Positions 24,183 through 32,725 of a stretch of DNA of 64,000 nt are shown here, one piece after another; the stretch's first letter is position 1; each line of letters starts with the position of its first letter. The notes under the pieces were generated by a model. It was not told where the DNA came from. It saw nothing but the letters and a program-made list of their open reading frames with translations, and ran no database searches. The position numbers were made by a program, and so were the translations under genes. Source of the stretch: Bin76 sp963665765 (lineage in GTDB: Bacteria > Actinomycetota > Acidimicrobiia > Spongiisociales > ZC4RG35); assembly GCA_963665765.1 (NCBI GenBank), contig OY762464.1:186001-250000 (forward strand). Direction: 5' to 3'.

Positions 24183-25979
24183 TCATATCGGCCTGCCGTG
24201 GGGGGTACCCTCGTCGGGTCCGGCTTCCAGGGTTTGGCGGCGGGCCGTGGTCGCTTCCCGGTCCAAAAGGCCTTGATCGTCGAGCACCACACCGTAGTCC
24301 TCCCAGGCACTCCGGCGGGAAACATAACCGTATTCGACGTCGCGAACCACCGCCTTCGGATCACGCTCCAGGGGATCACCGTATCCTCCTCCTCCGGCCG
24401 TTTCCTGGCCCACCACCTGGTGTCGCTTCAAGGGAACCATCGACTTCTTGGCCCCGAACTCGGGAGCGGCCAACCTCTCATCCGGAGTTCCGGGATCGAG
24501 CCGGTACCGGGCCGGCGCCCCGTGGTGGCCTCCGAAGAGACCGTAAGGGGGGACCCGCACCCGATTGCCCAGTATCGACAGTTCCCCCGACGGCGCCAGA
24601 AGCCGGTAGTCACGTCTCACCGATAGTCCGCCCCGCCACTTTCCGGGACCCCCCGAGTCCTGACGCAACTCGTAGCGGTCGATGCGAAGCGGGTACTTCA
24701 TCTCGATCGCCTCAACCGGCAGGTTCCAGGTATTGCCCACGATCGAGTAGATGGCGCTCTGGCCGTCGCGGCCCTCGGCGCCGCCCCAACCGCCTTCGGG
24801 GTATTCGTAGAGGACGAAACGCTCCCCGTCTTCGCCGAAGCCGCTCAGGAACAGATTGTTGGACGAACCCTGGTCGGCCGCCATCAGCCGAACCGGGTGA
24901 GGGATGTCTCGGGGAATCTCCCCCAACGCCCGGTAGACCGCGTTGTGGATCACCGACACGATCTCGTTGCCACCGGTGCAGGCGGCCGGAAAGCGAGGAT
25001 TGACGATCGTGCCCTCCGGAGCGATTATCTCCACCGGTCGGTAACACCCCCCGTTGGGGGGAATGGTGGGGTCGGTGGCGGCCTGAATGGTCATGTACAC
25101 CCCCGAGGCGGTGTATCCCAGCACACTGTTCAACGGTCCCTCCACCTGCGAGTCGGTGCCGGTGAAGTCCACCACCACCCCGTCACCCCGCACTTTGACG
25201 GTAACCCGAACCGTGCGGGGGACATCGGTGATCCCGTCGTTGTCCATCGAATCCTCGGCGTGGTAGTCACCATCCGGCCATCCGGCGATCGCCGCGCGGA
25301 TGCGACGCTCGGAATTGTCCATCTCGATCGCCATGCACTGCTCCACGGTCGGAAGGCCATACCGTTCCACCAATTCGATCAGGCGACGCCGGGCGGTCAG
25401 ATTGGCGGACACCTGGCTCAGCAGGTCGGATCGCATGTTGGCCGGCAACCGGACATTGGCCAGGATCATGTTCATGATCTCTTCGTCGATTTCCCCTTCC
25501 TTGATCAGTTTCACCGGCGGGATACGGAGCCCTTCCTGATAATTCTCCCGCGCCTGGGCATAGAAGCTGCCCGGCACCGTCCCTCCCACATCCAGGTGGT
25601 GGGCGCGGTTGGCGCCCCAGCCGATCAGTTGTCCCTGATAGAAAATGGGCGTCACCATGGTCACGTCCGGCAGGTGGGAACCGCCCCGGAAGGGATCGTT
25701 CAGGATGATGGAATCCCCGGGGCGGAACCGATCCACTCCCACCTCCTCAATGGAGTAACGAACCGAATAGGGCAGGGACCCCAGGTGGATGGGGAGGAAC
25801 TCCCCGTGGCTGACAAGTTCGGTCCGGGCGTTGAAAATGCCGCAGGAATAGTCGTTTCCCTCATTGAAGATGGTGGAACTGGAAGTCTGTCGCATGGTGA
25901 TGCCCATCTCCCGGGCGCCGGCCGCCAAGCCGCTGGTGACCACCTCTACGGTGACCGGATCAACCTGAGCCGAGTTCAT
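24183..25979 (-). CDS. Hydantoinase B / 5-oxoprolinase beta-subunit family protein, copy 1
   Basis: The start is chosen at the ATG at 25979 (MNSAQVDPVTVEVVTSGL), which overlaps the HyuA stop (ATGA); 61 further upstream codons are open but not family-like. The 598 residues carry the HyuB landmarks SSSTIFNEGNDYSCGIF, GDSIILNDPFRGGSHLPDVT, WGANRAHHLDVGG, and a C-terminal GGGGYGDPLERD. HyuB works with HyuA in ATP-dependent opening of cyclic amides such as hydantoins or 5-oxoproline, or forms the core of acetone-carboxylase-like enzymes. Paired with the HyuA immediately upstream in transcription. Confidence 0.92.
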   Translation of the reverse strand: MNSAQVDPVTVEVVTSGLAAGAREMGITMRQTSSSTIFNEGNDYSCGIFNARTELVSHGEFLPIHLGSLPYSVRYSIEEVGVDRFRPGDSIILNDPFRGGSHLPDVTMVTPIFYQGQLIGWGANRAHHLDVGGTVPGSFYAQARENYQEGLRIPPVKLIKEGEIDEEIMNMILANVRLPANMRSDLLSQVSANLTARRRLIELVERYGLPTVEQCMAIEMDNSERRIRAAIAGWPDGDYHAEDSMDNDGITDVPRTVRVTVKVRGDGVVVDFTGTDSQVEGPLNSVLGYTASGVYMTIQAATDPTIPPNGGCYRPVEIIAPEGTIVNPRFPAACTGGNEIVSVIHNAVYRALGEIPRDIPHPVRLMAADQGSSNNLFLSGFGEDGERFVLYEYPEGGWGGAEGRDGQSAIYSIVGNTWNLPVEAIEMKYPLRIDRYELRQDSGGPGKWRGGLSVRRDYRLLAPSGELSILGNRVRVPPYGLFGGHHGAPARYRLDPGTPDERLAAPEFGAKKSMVPLKRHQVVGQETAGGGGYGDPLERDPKAVVRDVEYGYVSRRSAWEDYGVVLDDQGLLDREATTARRQTLEAGPDEGTPHGRPI

Positions 25980-28006
25980 GGCAGATCCACCACGATGGCG
26001 CCGGTGGCATGCACCCGCGCCTCGCCGAACGGGAGGTAGGTGGTGGAATCCAACTGCTGGATGACCGAAGGGGTGGCCAAGGTCTGTCCCGGGAGGAGAT
26101 CGGCCCGGCGATAGATCGGCGCCGCCGACGCTTCTCCACCCACCGACACCACCTTCCGCCAAGAGCGCGGCTCGGCCTCGTCCGAAGCGAGGGATGCCCC
26201 TCCCAAGAGCGGCTTGGGGGTGGCGCCCAGGCCCGTGAGCCGCACATTGACCAGGTCAACCAGCTCATCTCCCAGGGCATGCCCGTAGCGGGTCTTATGA
26301 GCCAGGTGGAAGTCACCTATCGCCTGTGACAGGACGGCGGCATCCGGCCGAAGCGAAGCGAGCGGGACATTGATCTCATACGCCTGCCCGGCATAGCGCA
26401 TATCGAGACCGGCTCGCAAGGTCCGTCCTCGAGGTGAGATGCCGTCCCGTTCAAGTTCCCGTTGAGCCTCCTCAGCCATCGCCGACAGCGACTCCCGCAA
26501 GTCCGCGGGGTCCAATCGGGTCATTTGAGACCGCAGGGTGGACACCAAATCATGTCGCACATCAGAAGATAGGATTCCCAGAGCAGAGTTACAGCCCGGA
26601 ATGGGAGGAATGATCACCCGCCGCAGCGCCAGTTCTTCCGCGATGTGCACTCCGTGGGTAGGGCCCGCCCCGCCGAACGGCACCAGAGAGAAGTCCCGGG
26701 GATCACGACCCCGTTCGATGGACACGGTCCGAAGTGCGTGCATCATGTTGGCGTTGACCAACCGGACTATCCCCACCGCCGCCTCGGTTGCCGAAAGCCC
26801 GAGCGGCCGGCCGACATGCCTCTCGATTGCCCGAGCGGCCAAATCGATATCCGGATAGATCTCGCCGCCCAGTTGAAATTCCGGATCGTAGACCCCGAGC
26901 ACCAGGTTGGCGTCGGTGACCGTGGGCAGTTCCCCTCCCCGACCATAGCATGCCGGGCCGGGGTCCGAACCCGCCGAACCCGGACCCACCGAAATCCTCC
27001 CAAAGTCGTCGACCCGGGCGATGCTTCCCCCTCCGGCGCCCACGGTGTGGATGTCCAAAGTCGGATAGGAAACGGCATAGCCGCCGATCTCGAAGTCGAG
27101 CCTCGTGTCGGGTTCCCCGTCCGTTATTCCCGCCACGTCACAACTGGTGCCGCCCATATCGAGAGTGAGCAACCGGGTCTCACCCAGTAGTTTCCCCAGA
27201 TAGGCCGAGGCCATCACTCCCCCGGCCGGTCCCGAAAGCAGGGTCAGGATCGGAAAGGCGGCGGCTCGTTCGGGACGCACCAACCCGCCGTTGGACTGCA
27301 TCATCTGCAACCACGCAAAGAGTTTGCTCTCCTGCAGTTCGGCGCGCAGCCGGCGAAAATATTTCCTCACCAAAGGAGTCAAATAGGCGTTCATCACGGT
27401 GGTGCTGGTGCGCTCGTACTCACGGTGCAGGGGAAGCGCCTCCGAGGAGATGGTTATGTCGTCGGACAGCGCCGGGAGCTCTTCTCGCAGAATCCGGCGG
27501 GTCCGCAACTCATGGTCGGGGTTCATGAACGAAAAGAGATAGCAAACCGCCACCGATTCCACTCCGGCCCGGCGGATGTGGGCCGCCGCCGCCCGCACGG
27601 CCTGCTCATCGAGAGTCCTCACCTGACTTCCATCGGCGGCCGTCCGTTCGGGGATTTCGAACCGAAGCGGACGGGGAACGATCGGCTCGGGGATCTTCTC
27701 ATAGATGTCAAACAGGGTGGAGCGGTGAGTGCGACGAATCTCCAGGACATCGCGGAAGCCTTCGGTGGTGAGCAGCGCCGTCCGGGCGCCCGACTTGGTC
27801 AGAACCGCGTTGGTGGCCAGGGTGGTGCCGTATCCGACGGTTTGAAGAGCCGTGCGGTCGGTGGCTTTGGCGAGCGCCGCCAAAAAACCAGGAGTGGGAT
27901 CGGGATAGGTGGTCAGGGATTTGGCCTGGATCAACCGGCCGGTGGACTCGTCAACGGTCACCACATCGGTAAAGGTTCCGCCGATGTCGACCGCCGCCCT
28001 GGTCAT
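25976..28006 (-). CDS. Hydantoinase A / 5-oxoprolinase alpha-subunit family protein, copy 1
   Basis: The start at 28006 (MTRAAVDIGGTFTDVV) overlaps the E1-beta stop by 4 bases. The 676 residues form an ASKHA-type ATPase with AVDIGGTFTDVV (phosphate 1), GYGTTLATNA, LLTLDMGGTSCDVAGI (phosphate 2), and GAGGGSIARVD. The SLVPFGGAGPTHGVHIAEEL block is characteristic of HyuA/OPLAH. It phosphorylates or activates the cyclic amide opened together with HyuB. A second, clearly different HyuA is at 34568-36622, so the two complexes probably act on successive intermediates or on different ring compounds. Confidence 0.92.
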   Translation of the reverse strand: MTRAAVDIGGTFTDVVTVDESTGRLIQAKSLTTYPDPTPGFLAALAKATDRTALQTVGYGTTLATNAVLTKSGARTALLTTEGFRDVLEIRRTHRSTLFDIYEKIPEPIVPRPLRFEIPERTAADGSQVRTLDEQAVRAAAAHIRRAGVESVAVCYLFSFMNPDHELRTRRILREELPALSDDITISSEALPLHREYERTSTTVMNAYLTPLVRKYFRRLRAELQESKLFAWLQMMQSNGGLVRPERAAAFPILTLLSGPAGGVMASAYLGKLLGETRLLTLDMGGTSCDVAGITDGEPDTRLDFEIGGYAVSYPTLDIHTVGAGGGSIARVDDFGRISVGPGSAGSDPGPACYGRGGELPTVTDANLVLGVYDPEFQLGGEIYPDIDLAARAIERHVGRPLGLSATEAAVGIVRLVNANMMHALRTVSIERGRDPRDFSLVPFGGAGPTHGVHIAEELALRRVIIPPIPGCNSALGILSSDVRHDLVSTLRSQMTRLDPADLRESLSAMAEEAQRELERDGISPRGRTLRAGLDMRYAGQAYEINVPLASLRPDAAVLSQAIGDFHLAHKTRYGHALGDELVDLVNVRLTGLGATPKPLLGGASLASDEAEPRSWRKVVSVGGEASAAPIYRRADLLPGQTLATPSVIQQLDSTTYLPFGEARVHATGAIVVDLP

Positions 28007-28998
28007 CCCGAATACTCCAGCATGCCGAGGCATTCCTGTATCCGCCGGGTGATGAGACGTTCATCGGCGATCATGGCCGATTCCAACTCCCGGGCGAAAG
28101 GGATGGGGAAAGCTTTACTCCCGGCCCGCAAAGGTGGCGCATCCAATTCATCAAAACCTTCGGCCACCACCCGACTGATCAGCTCCCCGGCCCACCCTCC
28201 CCTTTCCACCGCCTCGTGGGCCACCACCAACCGATGGGTACGCGACAAAGACCGAAGCACCAGTTCCACGTCCATCGGAACCAAGGTCCGCAAGTCGATC
28301 ACTTCCACCGACACCCCTTCTTCTTCCAGTTGTCGGGCCGAGGTCAAAGCCTGGCGGACCGATTTCCCGATGGCCGCCACCGTGACATCATCTCCGGAGC
28401 GCCTGATCACCCCCTTCCCCAGAGGGATCGGCGCCACCGGATCGGAAACCTTCCCCTTGGTTCGGTACAAGGCCCGGTGCTCAATAAAGAGAACCGGGTG
28501 ATCCAGGGCGACCGAAGTCTGAAACAGGCCCTTCACGTCGTGGGGAACCGAGGGCATCACCACCGCCAAACCCGGAACATGCAGAAACCAGCTTTCCAGG
28601 GTTTGCGAATGCTGGGAACCGTGATGAGTGCCGGAGCCCCCCTGGGTCCGGATGACCATCGGCACCCGCAACTGGTCGCCCGACATGTAGCGCATCTTGG
28701 CGGCATGATTGACGATGGCGTCCATTCCACAGGCGATGAAGTCCATGAACATCACTTCCACGATGGGCCGCATCCCCATCACCGCCGCTCCCACTCCCGC
28801 GCCCAGCATCGACTGCTCGGCGATCGGCATGTCACGAACCCGGTGGACGCCGAATCTTTCCGCCAATCCCTGCGTGGCGCGGAACACCCCTCCGTACTCC
28901 CCGATCTCCTGACCCATGATGAACGCCCGGTGGTCGGCCGCCAACGCTTCCGCCTGCGCTTCCCGGACCGCCTCGATATAAGTGATCTCCCTCATCAA
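28003..28998 (-). CDS. 2-oxoacid (pyruvate/acetoin-type) dehydrogenase E1 component, beta subunit
   Basis: The 331-residue transketolase-like subunit shows MREITYIEAVREAQAEAL, the GEYGGVFRATQGL region, QSMLGAGVGAAVMGMRPI, and a C-terminal domain with EVIDLRTLVPMD and VVAHEAVERGGW. It forms the alpha2beta2 E1 decarboxylase with the product of the gene it overlaps by 4 bases. Paired with HyuA downstream, again by a 4-base overlap, which ties oxidative decarboxylation to ring opening in the same transcript. Confidence 0.94.
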   Translation of the reverse strand: MMREITYIEAVREAQAEALAADHRAFIMGQEIGEYGGVFRATQGLAERFGVHRVRDMPIAEQSMLGAGVGAAVMGMRPIVEVMFMDFIACGMDAIVNHAAKMRYMSGDQLRVPMVIRTQGGSGTHHGSQHSQTLESWFLHVPGLAVVMPSVPHDVKGLFQTSVALDHPVLFIEHRALYRTKGKVSDPVAPIPLGKGVIRRSGDDVTVAAIGKSVRQALTSARQLEEEGVSVEVIDLRTLVPMDVELVLRSLSRTHRLVVAHEAVERGGWAGELISRVVAEGFDELDAPPLRAGSKAFPIPFARELESAMIADERLITRRIQECLGMLEYSG

Positions 28999-30032
28999 AA
29001 GCTCCCCTCCAGAGCAGATTGCGGATCGGGAGGCGCCGATTGGTCGGCGAAACGCACCGCCTGGGCGATTTGGCTTTCCACCTCCGCTTCGACCGTCGCC
29101 AGAGTTGGAAAAGATATCCGATCCGAGATGGCCGAGCGGAATCGGTCGAGAGGGTCGTCCCGGCGGGCCTTTTCCACTTCCTCACGCGGTCGGTAGAGAT
29201 GCTCGGCATCTCCCAGATTGTGTCCCCTCCACCGGTAGCACTTCGCCTCCAACAAGGTGGGACCCCCGCCCTCCCTGGCCCGTTCCACCGCCGCTCGGGT
29301 GGCCGCGTAAACGGCGAAAACGTCGATTCCGTCCACCACCGCCCCCGGAATCCCATAACCCTCCGCCCGGGAAGCGACCTGGGAGTTCAATTGCATCTGG
29401 GCGGCCCGGAACGAATGGGCGAAACCGTTGTTCTCGACCACGAAGACCACCGGGAGTCTCCAGATGGCCGCCAGGTTGAGACTCTCATGGAAGACTCCCT
29501 GTCCCACTGCGCCGTCACCCATAAAGGCCACCGCCACCCGGGATTGCCGGGTCAAGTCGAAAGCCAGGGCCGCCCCGGTGGCCAAAAGCCCGCTTCCCCC
29601 GATGATGGGACTCTGGCCCACAAACCCGTGCTCGGTGCTGACGATGTGCATCGAGCCGCCTTTCCCCCCGCAGTACCCGGTGGAACGACCCCACAACTCG
29701 GCGCAGATCGGGCCCAGCTCGGCGCCTTTGGCAATGGCGTGCCCATGTCCCCGGTGAGTCGAAGTAACCACATCATCTGAACGGAGAGCCGCGCAGACTC
29801 CCACGGAGACCGCCTCCTGCCCCATGGAGGAATGGAAAGGGCCGTAAATCTCTCCATCGAGATGGGTGCGCTCCATCTCCACTTCGAAGCGCCGGATGGT
29901 GTACATGAGCCGGAAGATCTCCAACAACCGGGACTCGCTCAGCCCGCCAAATCGGGCGGGTGAAGCAACGCACCCCGAATCCCCGGCGTCCGCCGCCGAG
30001 GGGGCCGGGAGGGGGCCATGGCCGTCACTCAT
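28995..30032 (-). CDS. 2-oxoacid (pyruvate/acetoin-type) dehydrogenase E1 component, alpha subunit
   Basis: The 345-residue thiamine-diphosphate subunit has the TPP motif starting MGDGAVGQG at 171-179 and ending VVENN at about 198-202, the phosphorylation-loop region RGHGHAIAKG and the GGKGGSMH segment typical of acetoin/pyruvate E1 alpha. The first ~25 residues are low-complexity and the true start could be later. It decarboxylates a 2-oxo acid and hands the acyl group to the lipoyl arm of E2, presumably the one encoded at 17872-19020, since no other E2 is present here. Confidence 0.93.
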   Translation of the reverse strand: MSDGHGPLPAPSAADAGDSGCVASPARFGGLSESRLLEIFRLMYTIRRFEVEMERTHLDGEIYGPFHSSMGQEAVSVGVCAALRSDDVVTSTHRGHGHAIAKGAELGPICAELWGRSTGYCGGKGGSMHIVSTEHGFVGQSPIIGGSGLLATGAALAFDLTRQSRVAVAFMGDGAVGQGVFHESLNLAAIWRLPVVFVVENNGFAHSFRAAQMQLNSQVASRAEGYGIPGAVVDGIDVFAVYAATRAAVERAREGGGPTLLEAKCYRWRGHNLGDAEHLYRPREEVEKARRDDPLDRFRSAISDRISFPTLATVEAEVESQIAQAVRFADQSAPPDPQSALEGSF

Positions 30033-30109
30033 GTTTCCACCGTTCGCCCTGCCCGGCCCCTCCCCAACCAGGCCGGCCCTGTCCGTGCAGCAGACACTCC
30101 GTCCATATT

Positions 30110-31324
30110 CTACGATTCCCCGTCCCGGGGCACCCCGGTCCCCACTATCCCTCGCACCTCCAAATCAGCCACCGTCTCTGCCGAGTAAGCGAGCCTTTCC
30201 CTCAAGATCCCGGCGGTGTGCTCCCCCAACATGGGCGCCGCCCGGGTGGGATACCGCCACTCGCTGAGTTTCATGGGACTGGGCGGGTAGAGAAGATCGC
30301 CCAGGGTGGGATGCCGGTATTGCCGCACCATCTCCCGCTCCCACACCCCGGGATCGGCAAACACCTCCGCGATGTCGTTGACCGGGGCGACCGGGAGATC
30401 GTATTGCTCCATCAGCCCGGTCCACTCCTGCTTGGTTCGCCGCGCGAACGCCTCGGTCAGGATTTGCTCCACCAGGGCGCGATTGTCCAATCGAGCGGCG
30501 TTGTCCCTGGTCCGGGGGTCGTCCTTGAGATCAGGACGACCGATGGCGTCACACAGGTTTCTCCAGAATTTCTCGCCCCGGACGGCCACCACCATATAGC
30601 CGTCCTTTGCTTCAAAGGCCTGCCAGGGCACGATGTGCGCATGGGCGGTCCCCCGCCTGGTGATCCGGGCGCCGGTGTTCAGATGGTCAAAGGCGTCATA
30701 GGACAGCATCGAAACCAGCGAGTCGAGCATCGAAATGTCGGCGTGTCGACCTTCTCCATGAAGCTCCCGGCCCACCAATGCTCCCAGCACCGCCAGACAG
30801 GCGAAGATCCCACCGCAGATGTCGGCGATGGGAATCCCCACCCGCGCCGGAGAACCCCCGGACGGGCCGGTCATATCCAACAGCCCGCTGTAAGCCTGCA
30901 CCACCAGATCAAAGGCCGGCCGCCGGCGGGCGGGGCCGGTGGCGCCGAAACCGGTGACCGACACGGTGATGATCCGCGGGTTGTGCGGGCGGAGACGGTC
31001 ATGGTCGATCCGCAGGCGCTCCATAACCCCGGGACGGAAATTGTCGATCACCACATCCGCTTTGGTCACCAGACCATAAAAGATCTCCCGCCCCGCCTCG
31101 CTTTTCAGATCGAGCACCATGCTCTTTTTGCCCCGGTTCATCTGCAGATGGATGGCGCTCTCCCCTCCCACCGGGGTGATTTTGGGGTTCCGGGCCGCGT
31201 CGCCCCACGGAGGTTCGATCTTGATCACTTCGGCGCCCAGATCGGCCAGGATCATGCCCCCGTAGGTGCCGGCGATCACCTGCCCCAATTCCAGGACCGT
31301 GACTCCGGTCAGCATCCCGCTCAT
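30110..31324 (-). CDS. Type III CoA-transferase (CaiB/BaiF family)
   Basis: The 404-residue family III CoA-transferase opens with GVTVLELGQVIAGTYGGMILADLGAEVIKIE (here split: the motif spans residues 7-37) and has the conserved NFRPGVMERL. The catalytic Asp168 lies in PIADICGG, the residue that forms the aspartyl-CoA thioester in formyl-CoA transferase. It moves CoA between carboxylic acids without ATP. In this cluster it probably activates a carboxylate released after ring opening or deamination. The gap to the aminotransferase gene upstream is 45 bp. Confidence 0.92.
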   Translation of the reverse strand: MSGMLTGVTVLELGQVIAGTYGGMILADLGAEVIKIEPPWGDAARNPKITPVGGESAIHLQMNRGKKSMVLDLKSEAGREIFYGLVTKADVVIDNFRPGVMERLRIDHDRLRPHNPRIITVSVTGFGATGPARRRPAFDLVVQAYSGLLDMTGPSGGSPARVGIPIADICGGIFACLAVLGALVGRELHGEGRHADISMLDSLVSMLSYDAFDHLNTGARITRRGTAHAHIVPWQAFEAKDGYMVVAVRGEKFWRNLCDAIGRPDLKDDPRTRDNAARLDNRALVEQILTEAFARRTKQEWTGLMEQYDLPVAPVNDIAEVFADPGVWEREMVRQYRHPTLGDLLYPPSPMKLSEWRYPTRAAPMLGEHTAGILRERLAYSAETVADLEVRGIVGTGVPRDGES

Positions 31325-31369
31325 GTGGCCGCCGGGCCCCCGGACATGGCTCCGGTGCGGATCAAGAGA

Positions 31370-32725
31370 TCAACTTTCCTTGATGGTTTCGAGCACAGTT
31401 TGACAGATTTGCAGGACCCCGTCGATCTCCGATTCGCTCTGGGAGGCGTTGGTGAAGCCCAGGTGATAGGGAGTGATGTACACGCCATGGGCCACCAGAC
31501 CCAGATAGAAGGTCCCCGCCATCTCCCGGTCGCTTGCCAACACGTCGCGGATGCTGCGCACCGGCTCATCGGCAAAGTAGACACCGAAGATGGGTCCCTG
31601 CCCGGTGGCCTGGATGGGCAACCCCAAGTTGGCGCCGATCTTCTCTATGCCCTCGCGCACCTGGTCGCCCGTGTCGTTCAGCTTCTCGTATATACCGGGC
31701 TTTTCCAGTTCCGACAGCATCGCCAAGCCGGCCGCCAACGAAACCAGGTTGGTCTGAAAGGTCCCCGACTGGAAGATGGTGACCCGTTCATCGTCGGCGT
31801 CCCGACGGGGGGTAACCACCTGCTCCATCACATCGCGCCGACCCCCGAAAGCTCCCATGGGAAACCCCCCTCCGATGGTCTTGGCCAGCGCCACCAGATC
31901 CGGGGTGACGCCGGTGACCGCGGTGCTTCCGCCCAGAGCCACCCGGAATCCGGTGATCACCTCGTCGAAGATCAGGAGGATTCCGTGGCGCAGGGTGACC
32001 TCCCGCAGGGCCTCCAAGAAGTCCTGGTCGGCCACAATCCCGGCCAGCCAGGTCCCCCCCACCGTCTCCACCACCACCCCGGCCAACTCCGAAGCGTGCT
32101 CTTCGATCAGGGCCACGGTGGCGTCGGTTCGGTTGAACGGCAGGACCACCGTGTCGTCCAGGACACTCTGGGGGATGCCCGCTCCCTCGGGAAGCGACTG
32201 CGGGCGCTCCTCGGGTCCTCCATAGGAGGTGCCGCTGATCAAAAGATTGTCGTAACCACCGTGGAAATTGCCCTCGAACTTGCCGATCTTCGACCGGCCG
32301 GTGAAGGCGCGGGCCACCCGCATCGACATGTGCACCGCCTCCGAACCGGTGTGCACGAAGCGGATCAACTCCATGTGGGGCATGTGTTTGCGAATGCGCT
32401 CGGCCATGGCCAGGTTGTTGGGAGACGGAGCGATGGTGCTGGTGCCCCTCGTAAGCTGCCGGGCGACGGCCTCCATCACCGGCGGCGGCGAATGGCCCAG
32501 GATGTGGGGACCACCACCGATCAGGGAGTCGATGTACCGGTTGCCGTCCACATCCCAGAGGAAGGGGCCTTGGGCCCGTTCCACGTACAACGGGTAGGGA
32601 GGTCGAAAACCGGCATTGCCCGGAACCCCGCCCGGCAGGTGTTTTCTGGCTTGCTCATACAATCTCAGGGATTTTGGGGTGCGCTGTCGGTACCGATCGA
32701 TGAACTGCTGTCTTGCCTCACTCAT
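31370..32725 (-). CDS. Class III aminotransferase, glutamate-1-semialdehyde aminomutase-like, copy 2
   Basis: The start at the ATG at 32725 (MSEARQQFIDRYRQRTP) has a GGAGAAA site and overlaps the HyuB stop by 8 bases; an upstream start would add 6 residues. The 451 residues include HTGSEAVHMSMRVARAFTG, Asp254 in LIFDEVITGF and Lys282 in LAKTIGGGFPM. Same family as copy 1 but clearly diverged, so this is not a recent duplication. Likely a PLP-dependent amino-group transfer or shift on an intermediate of the cluster. Confidence 0.87.
   Translation of the reverse strand: MSEARQQFIDRYRQRTPKSLRLYEQARKHLPGGVPGNAGFRPPYPLYVERAQGPFLWDVDGNRYIDSLIGGGPHILGHSPPPVMEAVARQLTRGTSTIAPSPNNLAMAERIRKHMPHMELIRFVHTGSEAVHMSMRVARAFTGRSKIGKFEGNFHGGYDNLLISGTSYGGPEERPQSLPEGAGIPQSVLDDTVVLPFNRTDATVALIEEHASELAGVVVETVGGTWLAGIVADQDFLEALREVTLRHGILLIFDEVITGFRVALGGSTAVTGVTPDLVALAKTIGGGFPMGAFGGRRDVMEQVVTPRRDADDERVTIFQSGTFQTNLVSLAAGLAMLSELEKPGIYEKLNDTGDQVREGIEKIGANLGLPIQATGQGPIFGVYFADEPVRSIRDVLASDREMAGTFYLGLVAHGVYITPYHLGFTNASQSESEIDGVLQICQTVLETIKES

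Noticed and set aside
22496..32725. Tetrapyrrole role (hemL) for the two GSA-aminomutase-like genes
   Set aside because: No other haem genes are nearby and both copies sit in a catabolic transcript with hydantoinase genes, so the gene symbol was not used.
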